From Candidatus Zixiibacteriota bacterium (lineage in GTDB: Bacteria; Zixibacteria; MSB-5A5; SM23-73-2): a stretch of 64,000 nucleotides of DNA. The stretch spans positions 1-64,000 of the forward strand of contig JAUWYR010000002.1 of assembly GCA_030615745.1 (NCBI GenBank), written 5' to 3'. The notes below the pieces were generated by a model. That model saw only the letters and a list, made by a program, of their open reading frames with translations, was not told where the DNA came from and ran no database searches. This document shows, piece after piece, positions 47,241 to 54,883 of this stretch; positions within the stretch are counted from its first letter, which is position 1; every line of letters starts with the position of its first letter. A program made the position numbers and the translations under genes.

Positions 47241-47613
47241 AAAAGGAGAAGGAGAGTTGAACACCATTATCGGGAAAGGGACAATTTTTGAAGGAACCCT
47301 TACTGTTCAAAGTGGATTAAGGATTGATGGGACAGTCAAGGGAAAGGTTTCTGGTGCCGATACAATATCAATTGGGGAAGATGGGAAACTCGAAGCTGAC
47401 CTTAATGCAAAAATAATAATTGTTGGTGGGAACGTGACAGGTAATATTTTTGCAAAGGAGAAAATTGAGCTTCAACCTAATTCCGTTGTCACTGGAGATT
47501 TGACAACTAAAAGCCTTGTTGTTGAGGAGGGTGCGATCTTTTGTGGAAAATGCAATATGAAAGAGGAAAAGTATAGTCAAAAAAAGTCCGAAGGATCTTC
47601 TGATTGTGGATAA
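47230..47613 (+). CDS. Bactofilin
   Basis: 127 residues with the polymer-forming beta-helix repeats: GKGTIFEGTLTVQSGLRIDG, TVKGKVSGADTISIGEDGKL and VTGNIFAKEKIEL. Forms nucleotide-free filaments that scaffold wall enzymes, probably its upstream M23 partner. The last residues (KKSEGSSDCG) are encoded by a TCCGAAGGATCTTC repeat and the stop lies within a DnaA box. Confidence 0.93.
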   Translation: MKNKKGEGELNTIIGKGTIFEGTLTVQSGLRIDGTVKGKVSGADTISIGEDGKLEADLNAKIIIVGGNVTGNIFAKEKIELQPNSVVTGDLTTKSLVVEEGAIFCGKCNMKEEKYSQKKSEGSSDCG

Positions 47614-47701
47614 CTAAAAGATTGTGTTGAAAAGATGTTAATTGTTTTATTATCAACGAGTTAGCTTAATGAATTGACCGTTTTCAGCTTAGTTATCCAC
47701 A
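47605..47701. promoter_or_regulatory. Two inverted consensus DnaA boxes
   Basis: TGTGGATAA (47605-47613) and TTATCCACA (47693-47701), perfect consensus, facing each other about 80 bp apart in AT-rich DNA after the bactofilin gene. May titrate DnaA or be part of a second origin element. Confidence 0.65.
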
Positions 47702-47793
47702 AAATTTAAAGGTAACTTTTTAAGATGATTTAACTTAAACCAAGCTAAAAAAACCTTTTGATTAAGTGGTAAACAGAATCGATTGAAGTACCT

Positions 47794-48507
47794 ATGCTTG
47801 AGATGAAATTGCCAATTTTTGGAACAATATTTTTTATTTTAGGTCTTTTTTTCTTATTATATCTTTTTGTAAGGATTTTGCGTCCAATTCTTCAGAAGAA
47901 CAAAAAAAGTAAAAGAAGAGTCAACTCTCAATCGAGTGTAGTTGATTCATCTTTATTTATTATTGCTTTGGTTTTTCTTTTATTTTCCTGGTTTTTTTTC
48001 TGGACTGGAAGGTCATTAAGAGGATTTCATACATTTTATCCCCAAACTCAGGTTGGAGAAATGGAAGTGATTCCGGAGACTCAAACCGCCTCAAGGTTAG
48101 TTTTAACCTTTTTCGGGTCAAATGGGAAAAGTTATATCCAAAGCCTTTTCATCTCCGGGGACAAATTGCGGATCGAGGCTGAATATTTGAATTTTAAACC
48201 CTGGGTAAAAGGATTAGGGGTTTATCCTTGTTACAAGATAGTTAGAATAAATGTTCTGGATATATCTGATCCCAAATTAGGTGAGGGTGAAGTTAAATCA
48301 ATAATATCCGAAGGATTTCCGAAGGACTCTTCGAGCATAGAATTTGAGCTTTTAGAGGGAGGGACTGATCTATTTTTTTGGACTGAAAAGTTCGATAAGG
48401 TCTTACCCTGGGTACAGACAAAGGTTTTGAAAAGCGAATATTTTTCTATTGCTCAACAAGTGGTAAAAAAGATTTACATCACAGAAGAAAAGATCGACTT
48501 AAGCTAA
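47794..48507 (+). CDS. Membrane-anchored protein of unknown function
   Basis: 237 residues with two transmembrane segments (about 8-30 and 53-72) and a C-terminal soluble domain of about 160 residues, beta-rich in its first part. No family recognised; conserved YFNFKPWVKGLG-like text is absent elsewhere in the window. Residues near 172-180 (SEGFPKDSSS) come from a TCCGAAGGACTCTTCGAG repeat in the gene. A role in redox or wall stress is possible but unsupported. Confidence 0.65.
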   Translation: MLEMKLPIFGTIFFILGLFFLLYLFVRILRPILQKNKKSKRRVNSQSSVVDSSLFIIALVFLLFSWFFFWTGRSLRGFHTFYPQTQVGEMEVIPETQTASRLVLTFFGSNGKSYIQSLFISGDKLRIEAEYLNFKPWVKGLGVYPCYKIVRINVLDISDPKLGEGEVKSIISEGFPKDSSSIEFELLEGGTDLFFWTEKFDKVLPWVQTKVLKSEYFSIAQQVVKKIYITEEKIDLS

Positions 48508-48632
48508 ATTACTACAACTTAGGCTTTTTTCTTCATGGTAAGTTTCAGTTTTTCATCTGTTTCATCTGTTTAATCTGTTGGGATTTTTTCATCTTTTGGC
48601 AATCTTTTATCTTCTCCGTATATATAATTGAG

Positions 48633-48661
48633 TTGACAATTAGAACCCATTGAATTAATTT
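48633..48661 (+). promoter_or_regulatory. Probable promoter of the moxR gene
   Basis: TTGACA (48633-48638), 17 bases, TAATTT (48656-48661), 64 bases before the start codon. Upstream at 48548-48600 lies a reverse-oriented CAACAGAT-AAACAGATG repeat. Confidence 0.6.
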
Positions 48662-48725
48662 AAAAATGGGTTAAGTTTTGGGTTTTTTTGACTTTTTACC
48701 CGAAAAAAGTTTTTCTGGAGGAATA

Positions 48726-49736
48726 ATGGCTGAACAAAAGATTGAGAAAAAAGACATTGAGGCAGTAGAGAAGTTAAAAGAGGCAAGGGATAGAATAAAA
48801 AATGAGATAAAAAAAGTAATTATCGGGCAGGAAAAAGTTATTGATGAGCTATTGATTGCTCTTTTGTCCAATGGGCATTGTCTTTTGATAGGTGTTCCCG
48901 GGTTAGCTAAGACACTTTTGATCTCCACAATAGCTAAGATTTTAGACTTAAAGTTCTCAAGAATTCAGTTCACCCCTGACCTTATGCCCTCGGATATCAC
49001 AGGAACTGATATAATTCAGGAAAATGTAACAACTGGGGAAAGGTCTTTCAGATTTGTAAAGGGTCCCATCTTTGCTAATATAATTTTGGCAGATGAGATC
49101 AACAGAACCCCTCCCAAAACTCAGTCAGCTTTACTTCAGGCGATGCAGGAGCATGAGGTCACAGCAGGTGGGACAACCTATAAGTTGTCTGAACCCTTCT
49201 TTGTTCTGGCAACTCAGAATCCTATTGAGCAGGAGGGGACATATCCATTGCCAGAAGCTCAACTCGATAGATTTATGTTCAATGTCTATATAGATTATCC
49301 TTCAGAGGAGGAGGAAAATCTGATTGTCAAGACCACCACCTCTGCATATTCCTGGGATCTAAAAAAGGTGATGGGAGCAGATGAGATAGTAAGATTACAG
49401 AAGCTTGCAAGAAGGGTTCCGGTGTCTGACCACGTGATAAACTATGCGGTAAGACTTGCTCGAAGCACCAGACCTAATCCATCAAATTCTTTTGAATATA
49501 TCAAAAACTGGATTAGCTGGGGAACAGGACCAAGAGCATCCCAGTATATGATCTTAGGTGCAAAGATCATGGCGATCCTGGATGGAAGATATACTCCATC
49601 AGTTGATGATGTGAGAGGAGTAGCACGCCCGGTTATGCGACACCGGATCGTAACAAGCTTCAATGCGGAGGCAGATGGAGTCGGGACACTGGATATAATA
49701 AATAAGTTGTTGGAAGATGTTAAAGAAAAGGGATAA
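48726..49736 (+). CDS. MoxR-family AAA+ ATPase
   Basis: 336 residues from ATG 48726, which has CTGGAGGA at good spacing; the open frame begins 16 codons earlier without support. Walker A GVPGLAKT, Walker B ADEINRT, sensor ATQNPIEQEGTYPLPEAQLD are typical. MoxR ATPases act as chaperones that activate metal or VWA-domain partners; here DUF58 and BatA proteins are encoded downstream. Confidence 0.93.
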   Translation: MAEQKIEKKDIEAVEKLKEARDRIKNEIKKVIIGQEKVIDELLIALLSNGHCLLIGVPGLAKTLLISTIAKILDLKFSRIQFTPDLMPSDITGTDIIQENVTTGERSFRFVKGPIFANIILADEINRTPPKTQSALLQAMQEHEVTAGGTTYKLSEPFFVLATQNPIEQEGTYPLPEAQLDRFMFNVYIDYPSEEEENLIVKTTTSAYSWDLKKVMGADEIVRLQKLARRVPVSDHVINYAVRLARSTRPNPSNSFEYIKNWISWGTGPRASQYMILGAKIMAILDGRYTPSVDDVRGVARPVMRHRIVTSFNAEADGVGTLDIINKLLEDVKEKG

Positions 49737-49761
49737 ATAAATTGTAAAAGTTACACAGGAG

Positions 49762-50178
49762 GTGAAGGTGAGGTTGAAAATTTGTAATTTAATTTTTTTC
49801 GTATTTTTGATTTTTACTTTTTTAATTTTTAACTATTCTACACCTTATGCTCAAAAGTTGGGCTTCAAAAAAATCACCAATGAAGTCTCTTTATATCAGA
49901 ACCGTTACGATGATTTTCTAAATGCGGGGCAGACCTTTCAGTTGGTCTGTATAAACAGTTTCCGGCTTTTGACCTGGTTTAATTTGGAGATAACCTGGGA
50001 TTTGAATTATGATTTAGAGAAAGAGGATAAATTCACCCATTATGTTGAAGTAGGTATAGTCAAAGAGCTTTTACCTCACTTCAGCGTAAACTACCAGAGA
50101 ATACATGGCACCTTTATAGGGCCCTGGCGCAAAAGTTCTGCGCCTGTAAATCAGGTAGGGATAAGATATTCTTTTTAA
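49762..50178 (+). CDS. Small exported, possibly outer-membrane protein
   Basis: 138 residues with a signal peptide (about 1-30, ending YAQ). The mature chain alternates polar and hydrophobic residues in short strands and ends in a Phe, like beta-barrel proteins. GTG start after AGGAGGTGAA. Family unknown. It lies between moxR and the inserted R-M genes. Confidence 0.65.
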   Translation: MKVRLKICNLIFFVFLIFTFLIFNYSTPYAQKLGFKKITNEVSLYQNRYDDFLNAGQTFQLVCINSFRLLTWFNLEITWDLNYDLEKEDKFTHYVEVGIVKELLPHFSVNYQRIHGTFIGPWRKSSAPVNQVGIRYSF

Positions 50179-50240
50179 GAAGAGGCGATTAGGATGAGAA
50201 GAGGGTTCAGCGAATAGAGCGGTTTTTAATTAATAAGTTT

Positions 50241-51587
50241 ATGGTGACAAAGATTAAAAATAAGTCTAAAGCAAAAACTCAGAAAGCGGTCTCGGTTAAA
50301 ACTAAGAGAAGTAGAAAAAAAACGAGTTATAAACTGGCTAATTTTAGAGAGTGTCTGCTTGGAGAAAAGCCGATTACATATGCTATAGATAGAAAAAAGA
50401 TAAAGAAGTTAGAATTGACGCTTATTCCAAATATACAGTTCATATATGAATTAGCCTTAGCGAGATTTGAGTTGAGAGCATTAGGCGCAGATTTTGAGGT
50501 TGTTAATAATCTGAGGTCGTTCAATGTATTAAATGATGTTGATGAAGATTTTCTGTGCAGACGCTTGGCATATTTTGAAAATGTAGGTTCACGAAAAACT
50601 GATTACTATTGCCTTCAGCAATACAATATAACACGTTCTGTCAATCAATATCTCACTCACTGGATTTATCCTTATAAAGGTAAGTATCATCCTCAGATGA
50701 TTAGAGCATTGTTGAATATTATAGGGATAAAAGAAGGTGAAACGGTACTGGACCCGTTCATAGGAAGCGGAACTACGGCAGTAGAGTGTCAGATATTTGG
50801 GATAAATTGTATAGGTATAGATGTTTCTCCATTGTGTGTTCTTATTAGTAAAGTAAAGACGGAATCAATTTATGCGTTGGATGAAATAGCTAAAAATATT
50901 AGCAGTGTAAAACCTAATAAAATTGTTCTCAATCAAGGTGATATTTTTGCTGAAACAGAAATAGTCAAGATAGGTAATGACCGAGTAGAGAATTTCTTCA
51001 CGATGGCTGAAATGATTGCGCATAGTGATAATAGTCGCAGAGGTAAAAATTTCGAAAAATCCTTTTATGAAAATGAGAGGAAGATGATAGCATCTATAAA
51101 AGATTTCAAAAGTGCTGTGGAGAGATTCAATTTAAGATTGGGGAAAATGCGAATTGAAGAGGGAGATGCACGAAGTTTGAATATTAAATCGAACTCAATC
51201 GATGGAATTATTACCTCTCCTCCTTATTCAATTGCATTGAATTATGTTGAAAACGATGCGCATTCTCTTGAAGCATTAGGGTATGATTTAAAAAGAATAA
51301 AAGATGATTTTATAGGAGTTAGAGGAACAGGGTTTAAAAAATTTGAACTTTACTATGATGACATGTATAAATCAATCCAAGAAATGCATAGGGTTTTGAA
51401 AAAGGGTAGATATTGTGTAATTGTTATTGGAAATGTTACTTTTCAAGGAAAAGAGATAGATACAGCCAATAAAATAATTAGTTTTTGTCGAGATGTTGGT
51501 TTTAAATATGTCAAGAAGATAGAAAAAATCATTTATGGATTATATAATGTGATGCAAAAGGAATATATCTTAATTTTCAAAAAGTGA
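50241..51587 (+). CDS. Site-specific DNA methyltransferase (N4/N6 amino type)
   Basis: 448 residues. SAM-binding motif DPFIGSGTTA at 171-180 and catalytic TSPPY at 325-329, with the SAM motif before the catalytic motif, i.e. a permuted order compared with beta-class enzymes in which the SPPY motif comes first. The basic N-terminal 30 residues precede a helical region that may include target recognition. TSPPY favours N4-cytosine methylation but does not prove it. First of three genes that look like a type II R-M system inserted in the MoxR-DUF58 locus. Confidence 0.85.
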   Translation: MVTKIKNKSKAKTQKAVSVKTKRSRKKTSYKLANFRECLLGEKPITYAIDRKKIKKLELTLIPNIQFIYELALARFELRALGADFEVVNNLRSFNVLNDVDEDFLCRRLAYFENVGSRKTDYYCLQQYNITRSVNQYLTHWIYPYKGKYHPQMIRALLNIIGIKEGETVLDPFIGSGTTAVECQIFGINCIGIDVSPLCVLISKVKTESIYALDEIAKNISSVKPNKIVLNQGDIFAETEIVKIGNDRVENFFTMAEMIAHSDNSRRGKNFEKSFYENERKMIASIKDFKSAVERFNLRLGKMRIEEGDARSLNIKSNSIDGIITSPPYSIALNYVENDAHSLEALGYDLKRIKDDFIGVRGTGFKKFELYYDDMYKSIQEMHRVLKKGRYCVIVIGNVTFQGKEIDTANKIISFCRDVGFKYVKKIEKIIYGLYNVMQKEYILIFKK

Positions 51588-51617
51588 GAGAGTTGCAACG
51601 TTTTACAGGAGGTTACA

Positions 51618-52010
51618 ATGCCGTTTATCACTCGGGCCAGAAATTTTGTAGATAATCCACAACCCGATCACGCATCGCATCCTCGATTTCCGGTTATGGT
51701 TGAAACCGTTCGCTATTTGCTCGACTGTGCTATTGGAATAGAGAATGCAGTTTCAACTAACGAGATAATAGATTTTCTACATGGAGCTGGGCACGATATA
51801 GACAGGGAAACATGGCAGATTGAGGTTTTAGGATATCTAAGAGATAATGGAATATTCATTGGTTCCAGCGGACAGAGAGGTATGTTTCTTATTCGAGACC
51901 AAAACGATGCAAGGGAAGCACGGAACTTTATCCGTAACAGGATCGAAAGAGAAAGACAAAGATTATCGGCTTTGGAGAATTTAATGGGAGAAGCAGGATG
52001 GACAATTTAA
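51618..52010 (+). CDS. Small winged-helix-like protein of the R-M cassette
   Basis: 130 residues. The middle (VSTNEIIDFLHGAGHDIDRE) and the following DNGIFIGSSGQRGMFLI read like a winged helix with a beta hairpin; the C-terminus is a charged helix. It may regulate the cassette or form part of the restriction enzyme. Ribosome site ACAGGAGG. Located between methyltransferase and nuclease genes. Confidence 0.65.
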   Translation: MPFITRARNFVDNPQPDHASHPRFPVMVETVRYLLDCAIGIENAVSTNEIIDFLHGAGHDIDRETWQIEVLGYLRDNGIFIGSSGQRGMFLIRDQNDAREARNFIRNRIERERQRLSALENLMGEAGWTI

Positions 52011-52048
52011 AGAGAAGTATTGAATAGAAAACAACAAGTTTTGCAATT

Positions 52049-52702
52049 ATGGAAGAAGATTATATTAAACAGTTGGAAGCCACGATTTCAAAATTCATGG
52101 CTCCTATAAAGAATATACCTTTCCCCGTAGCGATAAAAGCCCTATCAGGTTACAAGGTGATCGCATTCGATAAAAGCTCTAAAGAAGACTGTAGACTATT
52201 GGACAAACTGAAGACTGCCGCTCGAAGTGCTGGGGAAAAGGCTAAACAGGTAGGATTTGAGAGGAACAGACCTAACGAGGTTGGGAATGATATTGAACCT
52301 TATGTGAAGAAAGCCTTATCTGATGTAGGGTTGAAGGCGGAAACACCAAGAAATGTCAAAGGTAAAAGGCAAGGTCTGGCTTACCCGGACATAGAAATTA
52401 CAGAGCCTAATGGGAGAATTACTTACTTAGAATGCAAAACCTACAACATAAAAAACATTGCTACCAGCCAACGAGCTTTCTATTTTTCACCTTCAGTAAA
52501 AATTACTAATGATGCAAGGCATCTTTTACTAAGTTACCAAATTGAGCGAATACGAAGGCAAGAGAAAACAATATTTGTGCCTGTGCATTGGCGTATTTAT
52601 ACTATTGATGATCTTCTGGTCTCAGTAAAACACGAATTCAATGCGAGCAATCGTGATATGTATAGAGAGGAAGCACTCTTGGTAGAGGGTTCAATAATAT
52701 AG
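52049..52702 (+). CDS. Probable type II restriction endonuclease (PD-(D/E)xK fold)
   Basis: 217 residues. P113-D114 in AYPDIEI and E128-C129-K130 in YLECKTY give the spacing of a PD-(D/E)xK nuclease, with an earlier Glu in NDIEPYV (E83) as the helix-A acidic residue. Gene order methyltransferase-small protein-nuclease fits a type II system. Recognition site unknown. Confidence 0.78.
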   Translation: MEEDYIKQLEATISKFMAPIKNIPFPVAIKALSGYKVIAFDKSSKEDCRLLDKLKTAARSAGEKAKQVGFERNRPNEVGNDIEPYVKKALSDVGLKAETPRNVKGKRQGLAYPDIEITEPNGRITYLECKTYNIKNIATSQRAFYFSPSVKITNDARHLLLSYQIERIRRQEKTIFVPVHWRIYTIDDLLVSVKHEFNASNRDMYREEALLVEGSII

Positions 52703-52710
52703 TAAATAAT

Positions 52711-52809
52711 ATGGTCAAGGATAAAAGAATAAAAAAAATCATAAAAGATATTGCAAAAAAGATTGTGAAGGAGTATAAGCCGGAAAAGATTATTTTTTTG
52801 CCTCTTATA
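52711..52809 (+). pseudogene. Remnant of an MNT-type nucleotidyltransferase N-terminus
   Basis: The first ~33 residues (ending IVKEYKPEKIIFL) match the start of minimal nucleotidyltransferases, in which FGS should follow; here the frame leaves homology and enters a palindromic repeat. Such genes often pair with HEPN toxins. Confidence 0.55.
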
Positions 52810-52842
52810 TTTACTGGGAATAGAGTTTTGCCTATTCCCCCT

Positions 52843-52903
52843 GATAGGTCGGGCACGCTTGCCCGACAAGAGATTCAATGCGGGGCTGGGAGCCCCGCCT
52901 ATC
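52843..52903. repeat. Nested palindrome with two inner hairpins
   Basis: Outer GATAGG (52843-52848) / CCTATC (52898-52903); inner GTCGGGC-ACGCTT-GCCCGAC followed by AAGAGAT, and CGGGGCT-GGG-AGCCCCG. Confidence 0.85.
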
Positions 52904-52965
52904 ATCAGGAGATGAAAAAATAGAAAGAATGTCGGGTATAATACTATGATTAATAAGAGCTATTT

Positions 52966-53877
52966 ATGAATGAAAATTCGAATAATTTTTCCTATCGAAG
53001 GTTTTTAAAACCGGATGTGGTCTCTAAACTATCCGGAATTGAGATAAAGGCGAGATTGGTGGTGGAGGGGTTTATCGCTGGTCTGCACAGGTCTCCTTAT
53101 CACGGGTTCTCTGTTGAGTTCGCAGAACATCGTCAGTATATGCCAGGAGACCCGATAAGAAATATCGACTGGAGGGTCTATGCTAAATCTGACAGATACT
53201 TTGTCAAAGAATTCGAGGAGGAAACTAATTTAAAAGCCTATATTCTGCTCGATACCTCCGGGTCTATGGGGTATAAGTCCAATGGAATCCATAAATTAGA
53301 ATATAGCTTATATCTTTCAGCCTCCTTAGCCTATCTTATGCTTAAACAAAGGGACTCAGTTGGCCTGGTCGTATTTGATGAGCATATAAGAAAATATATA
53401 CCTCCTAAATCAACTATGAGCCATCTTCATAACCTTTTAAAAGAGCTGGATAGATTAGAGCCATCGAAAACGACTAATATAAGCTCAACTTTACATGAGA
53501 TGGCTGAAAGGATTAAAAGAAGGGGGCTTATTATTGTTATCTCAGATTTACTTGATGATCCGGATCTTGTAATAAATGGATTAAAGCATTTCCGACACAA
53601 AAAACATGAGGTTATAGTTTTTCATATCTTGGACCCAAAAGAGAGAGATTTCGGTTTTCCAAGGGAGGCAATTTTTAAGGACTTGGAAACCGGTGAGGAG
53701 ATTTTGACCTCTCCCTGGCAGATAAGAAAAGATTATAAACAAAAGCTTGAGCAAATAATTAAAAGATACACTCTCGAGTGCAGGGAAAGTATAATCGATT
53801 ATGTTCTTTTAGATACCTCTGTTCCATATGATATCGCTTTATTTTCTTATCTGAGCAAAAGGAAAAGACTTTTTTGA
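52966..53877 (+). CDS. DUF58-domain protein
   Basis: 303 residues. Family text is clear: VVEGFIAGLHRSPYHGFSVEF, YMPGDPIRNIDWRVYAKSDRY and a VWA-like half with LLDTSGSM (MIDAS) and VISDLLDD. DUF58 proteins act with MoxR ATPases. In this locus it should directly follow moxR; a putative outer-membrane protein gene and an R-M cassette now separate them by 3.2 kb. Confidence 0.92.
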   Translation: MNENSNNFSYRRFLKPDVVSKLSGIEIKARLVVEGFIAGLHRSPYHGFSVEFAEHRQYMPGDPIRNIDWRVYAKSDRYFVKEFEEETNLKAYILLDTSGSMGYKSNGIHKLEYSLYLSASLAYLMLKQRDSVGLVVFDEHIRKYIPPKSTMSHLHNLLKELDRLEPSKTTNISSTLHEMAERIKRRGLIIVISDLLDDPDLVINGLKHFRHKKHEVIVFHILDPKERDFGFPREAIFKDLETGEEILTSPWQIRKDYKQKLEQIIKRYTLECRESIIDYVLLDTSVPYDIALFSYLSKRKRLF

Positions 53878-53886
53878 GAGTAAGTT

Positions 53887-54033
53887 GTTAGTTGTTAGTT
53901 TTTAGTGGTTAGTTTGGTGTTGTTGCTGCATTTTAAATGCAGCAACAACAAGAGAGAGCAAATTGTTAGTGATTAGTGGTTTTTAATTTTTTTACTAACA
54001 ACTAATAACCAACAACTAAAAACCAAAAACGAA
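53887..54033. repeat. GTTAGTTGTTAG inverted repeats around a 15-bp perfect hairpin
   Basis: GTTGTTGCTGCATTT-T-AAATGCAGCAACAAC at 53919-53949, followed by AAGAGAG; flanked by GTTAGTTGTTAGTTTTTAG on the left and CTAACAACTAATAACCAAC and CAACTAAAAACC on the right, which pair as an outer arm. Confidence 0.8.
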
Positions 54034-54040
54034 GTTTTTC

Positions 54041-54883
54041 ATGATTCTTTTAGGTGCGCACACCTCAATTGGTGGTGGGGTTTTCAAAGCACTCTTAAGA
54101 GGAAAGGAGCTTGAGTGCACAACTATCCAGATATTTACCAAGAACGCTAACCAGTGGTATACAAAAGAGCTCAAAATTGAGGATATTGAAAAATTTAAAA
54201 AGACTCAAAAAGAAACAGGGATAAAACCAGTGGTTGCGCATAATTCATATTTGATTAATATTGGCTCAAAAGATAAAGACTTGTTGAAAAAATCACAGGA
54301 ATCACTTCTTTTAGAGCTTACCCGAACAGAGAAATTAGGCTTACAATATCTTGTTATGCATCCTGGTTCAAATCCTGATGAAAAAGATGGAATAAAAAGG
54401 ATAGCAAATTCTTTAAATTGGGTTCACCAGAAAACTCCTCAATATAAGGCTATAATCTGTTTGGAGACAACTGCTGGACAGGGAAACACTTTTGGGTGGA
54501 GATTTGAGCAATTAGCTCAAATTATTGAATTAGTTGAAGAAAAAGGCAGATTAGGCGTTTGTTATGACACCGCACACACCTTTGCTGGAGGCTATGATAT
54601 AAGGGATAAGAAAGCTTATGATGAGACCTTCAGAGAGTTCAATAAGATTATTGGACGAAAAAGGATAAAGGTTATCCATTTAAACGACTCAAAAAAAGGT
54701 TTGGGAACAAGGGTTGATAGACATGAGCATATCGGAAAAGGCTTTATAGGTTTGGTCGCTTTTGAAATCTTAATGAATGATTCAAAGTTTGAAAAGATTC
54801 CAAAGATAATCGAGACCCCAAAAATTGAAGATTGGGATAGGATAAATTTGAAATTGTTAAAGAGTTTGGTGAAAAATAAATAA
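54041..54883 (+). CDS. nfo: Deoxyribonuclease IV (endonuclease IV)
   Basis: 280 residues. AP endonuclease of base-excision repair. Trinuclear-zinc motifs HPGSN, CLETTAGQG, GVCYDTAHTFAGGYD and HLNDSKKGLGTRVDRHEHIGKG (cited as HLNDSKKGLG and DRHEHIGKG) are present. Its stop is directly followed by the ATG of the next gene. Confidence 0.95.
   Translation: MILLGAHTSIGGGVFKALLRGKELECTTIQIFTKNANQWYTKELKIEDIEKFKKTQKETGIKPVVAHNSYLINIGSKDKDLLKKSQESLLLELTRTEKLGLQYLVMHPGSNPDEKDGIKRIANSLNWVHQKTPQYKAIICLETTAGQGNTFGWRFEQLAQIIELVEEKGRLGVCYDTAHTFAGGYDIRDKKAYDETFREFNKIIGRKRIKVIHLNDSKKGLGTRVDRHEHIGKGFIGLVAFEILMNDSKFEKIPKIIETPKIEDWDRINLKLLKSLVKNK

Noticed and set aside
50200-50260. Possible decayed DUF58 5' copy before the R-M cassette
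   Set aside because: Only a short GAATA...GGTTTTTAA similarity to the DUF58 start at 52966; too weak to claim target duplication as at gyrA and mnmE.
52711-52923. Full 70-codon frame as a real protein
   Set aside because: Only the first third resembles a nucleotidyltransferase; the rest is translated palindrome, so it is called a remnant.
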